A DNA stretch of 64,000 nt from Cryomorpha ignava (GCF_010686655.1 NZ_JAAGVY010000024.1:1-64000), one strand, 5' to 3'; shown: positions 17,095-25,611, counted from the first letter of the stretch. Notes: generated from the letters alone by a model not told the origin. Program-made: numbers and translations.

Positions 17095-17984
17095 AAATCA
17101 CCATAGCAGGCGGATCCGGTTTTCTCGGGCAGAGCCTTAAGAAACATTTTAGAAATCAGAACCATGAAGTTTTGGTTTTAGCCAGAGCGCCAGAATTTCT
17201 CGGCGACGTGCTTTGGAATGGGAAAGATACTGGCGGATGGTGCAAAGCCATAGATGGATTTGAAGTATTAATTAATCTGAGTGGAAAATCTGTAGATTGC
17301 AGATATACGGACAAAAACAAAAAATCCATTTTTTCTTCTCGTATAGAGCCAACCACTTCACTTCATGATTACATTTTGACAGCACGGGCAAAACCAAAGA
17401 TCTGGTTAAATGCCAGCAGCGCCACGGCTTATATTCATGCAGAAACGGAACAAATGACAGAATCGAAAGGGAGAATAGGCGATGATTTTTCGATGAATGT
17501 GTGGAAGGAATGGGAGCACAGTTTCTTTGCCAAAAAATATCCTGAAATGCGCCAGGTTGCCATGCGTACTTCAATAGTGCTAGGCGACACTGGCGGTGCC
17601 TTCCCAAAATTGCGCAGGGTTACCAAACTCGGCTTGGGCGGAAAACTAGGGCCCGGAAACCAAATGGTAAGCTGGATACACATTACCGATTTTTGTCGTG
17701 CCATTGATTTCATTATCGAAAACGAATCTCTGAAAGGTATTGTAAATATCACCAGTCCAAACCCGCTAAAAAACAAAGACATGATGCGTTTTCTAAGAAA
17801 AAAATGCAATATGCCGTTTGGATTAAATCAACCGGTAGCCATGCTTGAATTTGGCGCATTGATAATTGGCACAGAAACTGAACTATTACTAAAAAGCAGA
17901 AATGTTTATCCTGAAAAACTTCAGAATGAAGGATTTAAATTTCATCACCCTCGTATCGAAGATGCACTTTTGGAATTGGCGTAA
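17091..17984 (+). CDS. TIGR01777-type SDR epimerase (YfcH-like)
   Basis: 297 residues. The N-terminal Rossmann motif is MKITIAGGSGFLGQSLKKHF. It continues with VLINLSGKSVDCRYTDKNKK (the NLxGxxVxxRxT signature of this subgroup), WLNASSATAYIH, VAMRTSIVLGDTGGAFPKL, and WIHITDFCRAIDFIIEN. The C-terminal DUF1731 part follows (residues 235-297). The family resembles nucleotide-sugar epimerases and the cell-division-linked SULA/YfcH proteins; the substrate is unknown. The start overlaps the previous stop by 4 bp, the last gene of the regulator-DCC-epimerase operon. Confidence 0.9.
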   Translation: MKITIAGGSGFLGQSLKKHFRNQNHEVLVLARAPEFLGDVLWNGKDTGGWCKAIDGFEVLINLSGKSVDCRYTDKNKKSIFSSRIEPTTSLHDYILTARAKPKIWLNASSATAYIHAETEQMTESKGRIGDDFSMNVWKEWEHSFFAKKYPEMRQVAMRTSIVLGDTGGAFPKLRRVTKLGLGGKLGPGNQMVSWIHITDFCRAIDFIIENESLKGIVNITSPNPLKNKDMMRFLRKKCNMPFGLNQPVAMLEFGALIIGTETELLLKSRNVYPEKLQNEGFKFHHPRIEDALLELA

Positions 17985-18005
17985 AAAACACCAAGTAAAA
18001 GCCAT

Positions 18006-18033
18006 AAAAAAAGCATCTGAAAATTCAGATGCT
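18006..18033 (-). terminator. Terminator of the siaB-siaC operon
   Basis: Stem AGCATCTGA (18012-18020) with TCAGATGCT (18025-18033), 4-nt loop. Read on the minus strand it ends in a run of T (18011-18006). It lies 30 bp after the siaC stop. Confidence 0.75.
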
Positions 18034-18062
18034 CAAATGTTTAGAATAGGTGGAGATCTATT

Positions 18063-18446
18063 TTAAAATTCAACGACTCTCACCATTTCAAAGTCGATAT
18101 CGATAATGGCATCGTAATCTTCTCCAGCTTCCAACATATCCTCATCATCTTCTTCGTAATGCCAGTGAACTTGAACATCTTTTCCCGATTTCTTAATATT
18201 CTCAAGCTTTTTAAAAACATCTAGAATACATTTTGAGCTACTCGTATTAAAATACTCAAGTTGCATATTCAAAACAGTTTTTTCTCCGGGGATTGTCGCA
18301 TAAGCATCGAGCCAATCGACAATTGGCTTATAAAAGTCAATTGAATTTTCAGGAATTGATCTTCCCTTAATAGTCATTATCGCTGTTTCACTATCAAAAC
18401 TTACAGTAGGTGTTTTGGTAGTACCTTCAATCTTTAAATTCTCCAT
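18063..18446 (-). CDS. siaC: SiaC-family regulatory phosphoprotein (DUF1987)
   Basis: 127 residues, the usual size of SiaC. Signatures are TKTPTVSFDSETAIMTIKGRSIPEN near the start, LNMQLEYFNTSSSKCILDVFKKLE around residues 60-83, and an acidic HYEEDDEDMLEAGEDYDAIIDIDFEMV tail. In Pseudomonas, SiaC is phosphorylated on a Thr by SiaB and, when unphosphorylated, activates a diguanylate cyclase; the Asn-Thr-Ser-Ser stretch here is the corresponding region. It follows siaB with a 15-bp gap. No SiaA phosphatase or SiaD cyclase is adjacent, so the output is unknown here. Confidence 0.88.
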   Translation of the reverse strand: MENLKIEGTTKTPTVSFDSETAIMTIKGRSIPENSIDFYKPIVDWLDAYATIPGEKTVLNMQLEYFNTSSSKCILDVFKKLENIKKSGKDVQVHWHYEEDDEDMLEAGEDYDAIIDIDFEMVRVVEF

Positions 18447-18461
18447 GTATTTTGTGTTCTT

Positions 18462-19019
18462 CTATTGATTAACCTTGACATTTAAACTAAAAAATGAGCT
18501 TCCATCACCGAAAGGAATAAAACCATACTCCAATTTTTCGCCACTTTTTCTCGCAATATCGATCATTCCAAGACCGCCACCACCTTTTTCCGACATTTTT
18601 CCATCGGCAAGTACAGATTTGTACAAATCTTTCACTTCGTCTTGAGTCATTCCATTTATTTCTTCCAACCTGTTTTTAAGCACGTCGGCATTATTTTTTA
18701 GCATAAAATTGCCCGTAATAATAGCGTAACCCGACATGTTTTTAGCCACCATTACAATTACCGACGGTGCATCAGACCCAACCTTTTTGTACGGTTGCTC
18801 AATATGATGATACAAGTTCTGAAGGCATTCTACGAGAATATTAAAAATTCGTTTCTTTACTTTCGGGCTTTCGCCAAAACGATCTAATTTATTTTCAATA
18901 ATCTGAAGGATTGACGTCAACAAATCAGTTGACATATCACCCTTAAAAGAAAGCATGATATTTTTACGCTCCATAGAGTCATATAAATCGAATATCTCCT
19001 GTATTTTTGTCAAAGTCAT
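18462..19019 (-). CDS. siaB: SiaB-family protein kinase (DUF6272)
   Basis: 185 residues. The fold is GHKL-like: KRIFNILVECLQNLYHHIE is the N-box helix with Glu and Asn, and SEKGGGGLGMIDIARKSGEKLEYGF is the glycine-rich G-box loop that closes over ATP. It begins MTLTKIQEIFDLYDSMERKNIML. SiaB kinases phosphorylate SiaC; known roles are aggregation and biofilm control through c-di-GMP in Pseudomonas. The adjacent siaC makes the assignment firm. A promoter with both elements lies 12-41 bp upstream. Confidence 0.88.
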   Translation of the reverse strand: MTLTKIQEIFDLYDSMERKNIMLSFKGDMSTDLLTSILQIIENKLDRFGESPKVKKRIFNILVECLQNLYHHIEQPYKKVGSDAPSVIVMVAKNMSGYAIITGNFMLKNNADVLKNRLEEINGMTQDEVKDLYKSVLADGKMSEKGGGGLGMIDIARKSGEKLEYGFIPFGDGSSFFSLNVKVNQ

Positions 19020-19030
19020 AAGGGTTTTGG

Positions 19031-19060
19031 CAAATGTAATATTTTCAATGTTTTAGGCAA
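19031..19060 (-). promoter_or_regulatory. Promoter of siaB-siaC
   Basis: On the minus strand: TTG (19060-19058), 19-nt spacer, TACATTTG (19038-19031). Transcription would begin only about 5 nt before the siaB ATG, so the leader is very short. Confidence 0.7.
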
Positions 19061-19168
19061 TTCATCGGCATATACGATATTATCATAGAAATGTTCATTA
19101 AATTGATCTAAAAGAAATTCTATAGCTTCGCCGATTTATTAGGCTTTTTTATAGAATAGTAAGCAAAC

Positions 19169-19906
19169 ATGCAAAAACAGTCGTGGTACAGATCTTGGTT
19201 TAACTCGCCATATTATCATATTCTCTATAAAAATAGAGATGAAAACGAGGCTGCGCGGTTTATTGACAGGGCGCTGAAATATTTCAACCCTTCTCATGAG
19301 GCGCGCTTCTTGGATTTGGGGTGCGGTAAAGGTCGTCACAGTATATACATAAATAGTAAAGGATTTGATGTAACAGGCGTTGACCTTTCTGATGAAAATA
19401 TCAGAAAAGCCAAACGTTTTGAAAAAGAACATTTACACTTTTCTGTTCATGATATGCGTGAGCGTTACGCCGACGCAAAATTTGATTATGTGTTTAATCT
19501 ATTTACCAGTTTCGGATATTTTCCATCAATTGAAGAAAATGAAAAAGTTTTGAGCGCATCTCATTCCAATCTCAAATTGAAGGGTAAGATTCTTATTGAT
19601 TTTTTAAATGCCCATCAGGTAATAAAGGGTTTAGTAAAAGAAGAAATTCAGAAAATTGACGGAGTGACATTTAAAATTAATCGCGAGATTGAAGATGGAA
19701 TCATTAAGAAAAACATAGATATAATAGATGGCGAAAAAGAATTTCGCTTTGTTGAGCGCGTGCGGGCGCTGACCCGTCAAGATTTTGTAGGAATGCTATC
19801 CCGCTGCGATTTTGAAATCCTCGATACATTTGGAAATTATAATCTGGAAGAATACGACGAAGATAAGTCGCCAAGGCTAATATTAATTGCTCGAAAAGGA
19901 AAATGA
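19169..19906 (+). CDS. Class I SAM-dependent methyltransferase
   Basis: 245 residues. The SAM-binding motif is ARFLDLGCGKGRHSIYINSKGFDVTGVDLS at about residues 45-75; FDYVFNLFTSFGYF is the post-motif strand and ILIDFLNAHQVI follows. It resembles the methyltransferase_11/25 proteins common in Bacteroidota beside metal transporters or flavoproteins, but no substrate can be named. The stop codon overlaps the start of the ZIP transporter gene by 4 bp, so both are cotranscribed. Confidence 0.85.
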   Translation: MQKQSWYRSWFNSPYYHILYKNRDENEAARFIDRALKYFNPSHEARFLDLGCGKGRHSIYINSKGFDVTGVDLSDENIRKAKRFEKEHLHFSVHDMRERYADAKFDYVFNLFTSFGYFPSIEENEKVLSASHSNLKLKGKILIDFLNAHQVIKGLVKEEIQKIDGVTFKINREIEDGIIKKNIDIIDGEKEFRFVERVRALTRQDFVGMLSRCDFEILDTFGNYNLEEYDEDKSPRLILIARKGK

Positions 19907-20631
19907 CGGCCGTACAAATCATAACACCTGTTGTGGCGGGGCTTCTTGGTGGCTTTGCGGGCATTTATCTTCATGGTCGCATCACCAAAGATGTGAAAAT
20001 ATTGCTCGCCTTTAGTGGTGCCTATTTATTTGCGCTAACGGTTTTGCATTTGCTCCCTGATATTTTTCATATTGCTGGGGGTACTGTAGGTTATTTTATT
20101 CTGATTGGTTTCTTATTGCAAATTACGCTCGACTATTTTTCGAAAGGAGTTGAGCACGGCCACATTCACCACAGCGATCAGGAGTCGAAATCATTTCCGC
20201 TTGGCATTTTTATAAGTTTGTATTTGCATTCCATGCTCGAAGGCTTGCCAATTAGCGGCGGCGAAGCGCTTTCACACAACCATCACGGTCATGGCAATGC
20301 GCTGCTTATTGGTATCGCCATTCATAAAATACCAGAAGCCATTGCACTCGCAGCTCTGCTATACCATTTTTATGCATCTAAAAAGAAAGTGATTTGGTAT
20401 ATCTTGCTTTACTCTACCGCCACTCCGCTTGGAATTCTGGCTGGTTATTTATTAATAAAGTCCGACATCGAAAACCCAGATGTGCTTTATGCGCATATAT
20501 TGGCAGTAGCCGTAGGTATCTTTATTCACGTTTCTACCACCATTATATTTGAAGCTGATGAACATCACCGCCTTAGCTGGAGAAAAGTGGCAGCCATATT
20601 GCTCGGATTGGGTCTTGTGCTGCTCATTTAG
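19903..20631 (+). CDS. ZIP family divalent metal transporter
   Basis: 242 residues with about seven to eight membrane helices. Helix 4 is YLHSMLEGLPISGG and helix 5 AIHKIPEAIALAALL, giving the His-x3-Glu and His-x3-Glu pairs that bind the metal in ZIP proteins. A cytoplasmic loop GVEHGHIHHSD and a later SHNHHGHGN are His-rich, as in zinc and iron carriers of the family. It probably imports Zn(II) or Fe(II); the metal cannot be told from sequence alone. It overlaps the methyltransferase gene by 4 bp. Confidence 0.88.
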   Translation: MTAVQIITPVVAGLLGGFAGIYLHGRITKDVKILLAFSGAYLFALTVLHLLPDIFHIAGGTVGYFILIGFLLQITLDYFSKGVEHGHIHHSDQESKSFPLGIFISLYLHSMLEGLPISGGEALSHNHHGHGNALLIGIAIHKIPEAIALAALLYHFYASKKKVIWYILLYSTATPLGILAGYLLIKSDIENPDVLYAHILAVAVGIFIHVSTTIIFEADEHHRLSWRKVAAILLGLGLVLLI

Positions 20632-20695
20632 CACAATTCTATCTATGGATAGAAAATAGCAATCAATACAAACCGCTATACACTCATACAAGGCT

Positions 20696-20703
20696 TATCT
20701 TTG
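20696..20703 (+). promoter_or_regulatory. Candidate -7 box (TATCTTTG) for the peroxiredoxin gene
   Basis: TAnnTTTG match 26 bp before the ATG at 20729, giving a leader of about 19 nt. No clear -33 TTG. Confidence 0.5.
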
Positions 20704-20728
20704 TTGCATCATTTAAAAAGAAAATATT

Positions 20729-21361
20729 ATGTCAGTATTAGTAGGAAAAAAAGCACCGAATTTTAAAGCAGCAGCCGTTATCAACGGCGAAGAGATAGTA
20801 GAAGACTTTTCATTGGATCAATTTATTGGTTCAAAGCATGTTATTTTATTCTTTTACCCAAAAGATTTCACATTTGTTTGCCCAACTGAGCTTCACGCCT
20901 TTCAATCGAGAATTGAGGAGTTTAAAGAGCGTGGCGTAGAGCTTGTAGCCGTATCAACAGATACAGAGCAATCGCACTGGGGTTGGTTGCAAGTAGGTAA
21001 AGACAATGGCGGAATAGCAGGAATTACATATCCACTTGTTGCAGATACAAACAAAACGATTTCTCACAATTACAATGTACTTGCAGGCGATTTCTTCTAT
21101 GACGATGAAGGAATGCTTCAGGCAGATGGAGAATTGGTAGCTTACCGCGGATTGTTCCTTATAGACAAAGAAGGAATAGTACGTCATCAAGTCGTAAACG
21201 ACCTTCCACTTGGAAGAAATGTAGATGAGGCGATGCGTATGGTTGATGCCCTTCAGTTTTTTGAAGAGAAAGGTGAAGTATGCCCGGCTAACTGGAAAAA
21301 AGGTAAAGAAGGTATGTCAGCTACCCACAGCGGTGTTGCTGAGTATCTTGCTGCTAATTAA
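20729..21361 (+). CDS. Typical 2-Cys peroxiredoxin (AhpC/Prx1 type)
   Basis: 210 residues. The peroxidatic Cys51 sits in FYPKDFTFVCPTEL and the resolving Cys, near residue 185, in GEVCPANW. The usual Arg of the active site is in LPLGRNVDEAMR. Such enzymes reduce hydrogen peroxide and organic peroxides, then are recycled by thioredoxin or AhpF. The C-terminal extension past the resolving Cys is of the kind found in hyperoxidation-sensitive forms. The gene appears monocistronic, with a -7 box upstream and a strong terminator at 21422-21456. Confidence 0.95.
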   Translation: MSVLVGKKAPNFKAAAVINGEEIVEDFSLDQFIGSKHVILFFYPKDFTFVCPTELHAFQSRIEEFKERGVELVAVSTDTEQSHWGWLQVGKDNGGIAGITYPLVADTNKTISHNYNVLAGDFFYDDEGMLQADGELVAYRGLFLIDKEGIVRHQVVNDLPLGRNVDEAMRMVDALQFFEEKGEVCPANWKKGKEGMSATHSGVAEYLAAN

Positions 21362-21366
21362 TTTTT

Positions 21367-21396
21367 AGCTGCAAGCCTTAAGCCTCAAGCTGTAAG
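21367..21396 (+). repeat. Heptamer array AGCNNNA, four units
   Basis: Four head-to-tail 7-bp units, AGCTGCA, AGCCTTA, AGCCTCA and AGCTGTA, then AG. It begins 6 bp after the peroxiredoxin stop codon. Positions 1-3 and 7 are constant, the middle varies. A reverse-oriented array lies at 21478-21505. Confidence 0.65.
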
Positions 21397-21421
21397 AAGC
21401 TTTGTGGCAATTTGAAAATCT

Positions 21422-21456
21422 AAGCCACGAGCCATTATGAGCTTGTGGCTTTTTTT
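21422..21456 (+). terminator. Terminator of the peroxiredoxin gene
   Basis: 11-bp stem (21422-21432 with 21441-21451, one G-U pair), 8-nt loop, then a run of seven T. It sits between the two facing heptamer arrays. Confidence 0.75.
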
Positions 21457-21477
21457 GGCCAGCATAATTTAGGCATC

Positions 21478-21505
21478 ATCAGCTTATAGCTTAAGGCTTG
21501 CGGCT
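21478..21505 (-). repeat. Heptamer array AGCNNNA (reverse orientation)
   Basis: On the minus strand the units are AGCCGCA, AGCCTTA, AGCTATA and a degenerate AGCTGAT. With the array at 21367 it makes a long imperfect inverted repeat enclosing the terminator at 21422. Confidence 0.6.
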
Positions 21506-21510
21506 AAAAG

Positions 21511-21546
21511 AAAAGCGCATCGGAAACTCATCCGATGCGCTTTTTT
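21511..21546. terminator. Bidirectional terminator before the secreted beta-helix gene
   Basis: Stem GCGCATCGG (21515-21523) with CCGATGCGC (21532-21540), 8-nt loop, A-run on the left and T-run on the right, so it can end transcripts from both sides. Confidence 0.8.
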
Positions 21547-21577
21547 AATTTAAGATTGGTAAACGAACTTATTGTGT

Positions 21578-24500
21578 TTATTTCATCCTGATTATTTTAC
21601 CTGTTTCAACTTCTGTATTATTCACGAACAGTTTATAGATGACAACTCCTGTCGGTAAATCTGCACTTTGAACGGTAAGATTAACCTGCTTTTCAGCAAT
21701 TGGTGTTTCAAACACTTTTTTACCCAGAAGATCATAGAAAACGATACGGTTTTTATCGCCTTCAAACTGATAAGCAGACAAATCGAATGTAGTATGAGTT
21801 TTAAACGGATTTGGATGAATGACCAAATTGTTTTTGGTATTGTCATCAGCCATTTCTTTATCCGTTTTATTGCTTTTTCCTTCTTCATAAATCATTGGCG
21901 GCAATAGGTCATTAGGCAAGGAAGTATAATAAACTCCACCATTCTCATAATACCAATCATTCAAAGCATCAGTATTAGCCGCTGAAGCAAAAAATTCTGA
22001 TTCGAAATAGGAAGGAATGTTTTCTGGTAATTCGTTCTCTACAAGTGCAGGAAGAACAACATCTAAATTTGCAACTATTTGACTTATATCATCCGGAGCA
22101 ATCCAGCTTTGGTCGGAATCTGAAAGAATAACAGACGCAAAACGCTGCAATCCTTCAGGTTGGAATTCTATCATTAAAGATTCCATTTCATCTTTGAGTA
22201 TAGATCCCAAGGTGTCTGCCATATATTGTCTTACAGCATTTTTCCAAAGTGATTTATACAGATCGTGAGCTAAGGCCAATTCACTTTCAATTAGACCAAC
22301 ATCGTTGAGAGCCACATCACTCAAAGCACTTATTTCCGGATCATTCGAATTCAACAACGCATTTTGGACTCGTAGAGAAATATTTCCATTAGCTTCTGTG
22401 AGTAATGCGGCAATTTCATCTGCAGAGCCCCCTCCTCGAATCAAATTAATGAGCAAATCAGTATTGCCTCCATCAATTTGTGCTGTTAGCTCGGCAATTT
22501 GGCTTTGAAGAGCTGAAGCATTTTCCTGAATGCTTTGATAAGTTAAAAGTTGATTCTCATCATTGCTTTTTGGGGAACCCAATGGATGATCTACCCCTGG
22601 CGGAAGACCACTATGTTTCACTCTGCAACTGCCACCATCATATCCATATTGGTTGCAGGTTGCCAGAATGTAATAATACACAGGAGTAACAAGGTCTTCT
22701 GAATATCGAACAGGTTTTACTCGGGGGCTTGTGCCGCCAACAGATGTATCGTGGTGATAGTATTTAATGGGATTCAGAGCTGATGGAAAAGAGAATAAAT
22801 CAAAATGGCTGGAAATACTGGTACTTGTATGACTGAACAAATTACCGGCAGGTTCAGTGTTACAGTCCCCTTGTTCATCGCTCATACTACCCGCCAACGC
22901 TATGTCAAAGTATGCAATGTTTGAATCAAAGGTATTGCAAATCCATTCTAAACCATTAGCATAACCTGATGGTCCATGAGACAAATCGGTATTAATACCA
23001 GCAACATATCCACCTGCAGATAAATCAGTAAAATAATTACGGTAAATTTCATTAGCCGTTTGCCCTGAATTAAAAATTACAATACCGTAATTTCCATGGT
23101 TGAAACCACCAGCATGGGTTGAAAAATTATTGTTCTCTACCATGTAACCGGTACTGGCATTTAGAGATAAACCAATAGCACTTGCTCTTGGTCTTATGCT
23201 AAACTCATTGTCTAGTATCTCCGCAAAATCTACACCAGATAACTGAACACCAAAGTAATCATTGATAAATTCATTGTAATAGCAATAGAGCGTGCGAGTA
23301 GCTGTACCGGTATTGGTTCCATACACTCCAACATGAAGATCTTTAAATTGTGATCGCGTAATATTTTGGGGAGGGCAAGGAATAGTGTTATTAGAACACG
23401 AGGAAGTGATATTCACGCGCGAATCGGTAAACTGCACTCCAATTCCCTGATGTGTATATGAAAATTGAGAAGGAATTTGGTTTTCGTATAAATTCCCAAG
23501 CAACCTGATGCCGCTTGAATTATTTATTTTTACAAATGGTTCTACCGCTACCCCTGCGTACCAATCGCTGGTAACCATGAAATGTGTTTTGGAAATATAG
23601 CTTAGATTGTACCCTTCAATTGATCCTGATTGATAGCGCGTATATGGATCAAAAATCACTCCCGATAGATTGTCTTTTATGCGGCTGTCAACAATTTGAA
23701 CCAAACCTCCTCCATAATTGGCTGGTCCTCCGGCAAAAACAGCAGTTTCGGCATATTCAATCATGGCATTATTTGTCATATAAAATTTTCCTTGTTTACC
23801 GGATGTACTGAATGATTGCGGTAGGGCGTCATTTCCCTCTACAAGCACGCCCGCCCATAATATCTTATCGCAATTATCTGCAACTCCACAACTTCCAATG
23901 AATGAATTCGAACATCTATTGTCGGCAGTAAAAACAGTACCATTACTCAACCTTAAATAACCGCCCGAAAGAGAGGTTGTACCACGTTCTACTACAACCC
24001 GGGCTCCCTCTGCAAAATAGAAATTCATACCGCTAATAATCACCTTTGCACCGGCTTTTATCCGCAACTCATCACTTATGTAAACATCACCACTTATGCT
24101 TCCAAAAGGATTTGAACCCGGTGACCATGTTACAAAACTTGTATTTGTTGCTTCATATTTATCTGTTGCAGAGTTATATCTGCTACAACATGCACAACTC
24201 ATTTCAGCAAGATTTTCGTAGGGCATATCTACCTGATCAGGGAGTAGGTAGCGAAAATCGAAATGTGTACTTGGCCCTCCATAAGCATTTCCATAACCCG
24301 ATGGTATGGAGAGAAAAGTAGAATTGAAGGATAAACTACTTGGATTGCTAATATTTGATAATTGACCAATATAAGAATCTGACGCCAAATACATTTTATC
24401 CCCGTAGCGCTCAATAAATGACTGTCTGAAGTTGCTAATACCCGTTAATGATGGAATTGAAACATAACTTGAAGTATTAAGATCATACACATCAAGGGCA

Positions 24501-25534
24501 TTTGGCAGACCAGCATTTGCTACATGAGTAATGTATAAATATCTACCCGTTGGGTCAAATTCTGCGCCGTGAGGATATGCATCATTTCCATTATCCTCCA
24601 ATGAAACCACTTGGACAGAATTAGTTATAACATCGCCAGTAGAAGCGTCAATGTCGGTTATAACGAATCCAACATGTTCTCCTGAACCTCCGAACATTAC
24701 AGGGGTAGCGATTCTATAATTTCCATTAGAAAGTTTTATAAGTTCCATTTCACTCCTTAAAGCAGAACCAAAAGCCGCCAGATCAAGTTTAAATACGTAA
24801 TTGTCATATTCTAAACCATCGCTGGTAAGTTTGTACCTTATAATGTGCATACCGTCAAAAACGTAAACGTAATAAAAGCAGTTATCAATCAAATCAGTGG
24901 CTGTTATTTGAATATTGGAGCGATAAAATTGCTGTCCTGTGGAAGTATATTGGTAAATATTATACGTCCCTCCGGCTGGATATCCGTAGAGTAAGGCGTC
25001 TCTTCTTGAAATATCTGTTATAGTTGTGTATGAGTTTGGATTATAAACTTCAAGAGCGCCAGTAGCCATAGGGTTCGCAGTATTTACTGCATCTAAATCA
25101 TATACAGCCATATACAAGCGTCGTCCATAAAGTTTAGATGAATATGCCTCATTAGAAGTTGGGGATGCAGGATAAATGATAGCGTATTTGCTACAATCAT
25201 TTCCCATCGGCAGAATGATCCGCTCATTATGCCCTTTTTTCGATTCATAATTTATTCGCATATCGTCAACAAGGTATCCATGCCGATCGTAAACCTCGTG
25301 ATCGACTGTAAACAAAACAAGGTTTCCATTTTGATCAGAATAAGAGCTATGTAAGTTGTCGGCAGGTTGGCCGGTGTACATAGCTCCCCCTGAACCATTT
25401 GGAAGAAGAGAAATGGACGGAACTCCACCTTTAAATTGGCTTGGTGGCAATGTCCAAATCGGGTTTTGGCCAATTAAATTGTAATTTGTTAAAAGGAATA
25501 CTAGTGCGATTCCTATTTTAGTAAATTTGCTCAT
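21578..25534 (-). CDS. Large T9SS-secreted protein, propeller-like plus beta-helix regions
   Basis: 1318 residues. Signal peptide MSKFTKIGIALVFLLTNYNLIGQ. Residues about 25-430 show repeated propeller-like blades (LYMAVYDLDAVNT, DPTGRYLYITHVANAG, YGDKMYLASDS). Then CSCCSRYNSATDKYEATNTS, and from about 480 to 900 a right-handed beta-helix pattern of short repeated turns (VYISDELRIKAGAKVIISG, NNNFSTHAGGFNHGNYGIVI) as in NosD/pectate-lyase-like proteins. A helical, acidic stretch follows at about 1030-1190. The last 80 residues (VIHPNPFKTHTTFDLS... ending KIIRMK) are a type A T9SS sorting tail. It is probably released or attached at the cell surface; the ligand is unknown. Its promoter is the palindrome shared with the next gene. 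Confidence 0.85.
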   Translation of the reverse strand: MSKFTKIGIALVFLLTNYNLIGQNPIWTLPPSQFKGGVPSISLLPNGSGGAMYTGQPADNLHSSYSDQNGNLVLFTVDHEVYDRHGYLVDDMRINYESKKGHNERIILPMGNDCSKYAIIYPASPTSNEAYSSKLYGRRLYMAVYDLDAVNTANPMATGALEVYNPNSYTTITDISRRDALLYGYPAGGTYNIYQYTSTGQQFYRSNIQITATDLIDNCFYYVYVFDGMHIIRYKLTSDGLEYDNYVFKLDLAAFGSALRSEMELIKLSNGNYRIATPVMFGGSGEHVGFVITDIDASTGDVITNSVQVVSLEDNGNDAYPHGAEFDPTGRYLYITHVANAGLPNALDVYDLNTSSYVSIPSLTGISNFRQSFIERYGDKMYLASDSYIGQLSNISNPSSLSFNSTFLSIPSGYGNAYGGPSTHFDFRYLLPDQVDMPYENLAEMSCACCSRYNSATDKYEATNTSFVTWSPGSNPFGSISGDVYISDELRIKAGAKVIISGMNFYFAEGARVVVERGTTSLSGGYLRLSNGTVFTADNRCSNSFIGSCGVADNCDKILWAGVLVEGNDALPQSFSTSGKQGKFYMTNNAMIEYAETAVFAGGPANYGGGLVQIVDSRIKDNLSGVIFDPYTRYQSGSIEGYNLSYISKTHFMVTSDWYAGVAVEPFVKINNSSGIRLLGNLYENQIPSQFSYTHQGIGVQFTDSRVNITSSCSNNTIPCPPQNITRSQFKDLHVGVYGTNTGTATRTLYCYYNEFINDYFGVQLSGVDFAEILDNEFSIRPRASAIGLSLNASTGYMVENNNFSTHAGGFNHGNYGIVIFNSGQTANEIYRNYFTDLSAGGYVAGINTDLSHGPSGYANGLEWICNTFDSNIAYFDIALAGSMSDEQGDCNTEPAGNLFSHTSTSISSHFDLFSFPSALNPIKYYHHDTSVGGTSPRVKPVRYSEDLVTPVYYYILATCNQYGYDGGSCRVKHSGLPPGVDHPLGSPKSNDENQLLTYQSIQENASALQSQIAELTAQIDGGNTDLLINLIRGGGSADEIAALLTEANGNISLRVQNALLNSNDPEISALSDVALNDVGLIESELALAHDLYKSLWKNAVRQYMADTLGSILKDEMESLMIEFQPEGLQRFASVILSDSDQSWIAPDDISQIVANLDVVLPALVENELPENIPSYFESEFFASAANTDALNDWYYENGGVYYTSLPNDLLPPMIYEEGKSNKTDKEMADDNTKNNLVIHPNPFKTHTTFDLSAYQFEGDKNRIVFYDLLGKKVFETPIAEKQVNLTVQSADLPTGVVIYKLFVNNTEVETGKIIRMK

Positions 25535-25593
25535 AACTGATAGTTTTAAGGGATTAAGTGTTAAATGTCATAAAAAAAAAAACGGAATATGAC

Positions 25594-25601
25594 TATATTT
25601 G
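25594..25601 (+). promoter_or_regulatory. -7 box (TATATTTG), rightward half of a palindromic promoter
   Basis: Directs transcription to the right from about 25608 into the gliding-associated C-terminal domain gene. It supports the TTG start at 25642 over the upstream GTG. Together with 25604-25611 it forms an 18-bp near-perfect palindrome. Confidence 0.6.
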
Positions 25602-25603
25602 CT

Positions 25604-25611
25604 CAAATATA
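25604..25611 (-). promoter_or_regulatory. -7 box (TATATTTG), leftward half of a palindromic promoter
   Basis: Identical 8-mer on the minus strand, 2 bp from its mirror copy. It would start the transcript of the large secreted protein near 25597, giving a leader of about 60 nt before the ATG at 25534. Confidence 0.6.
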
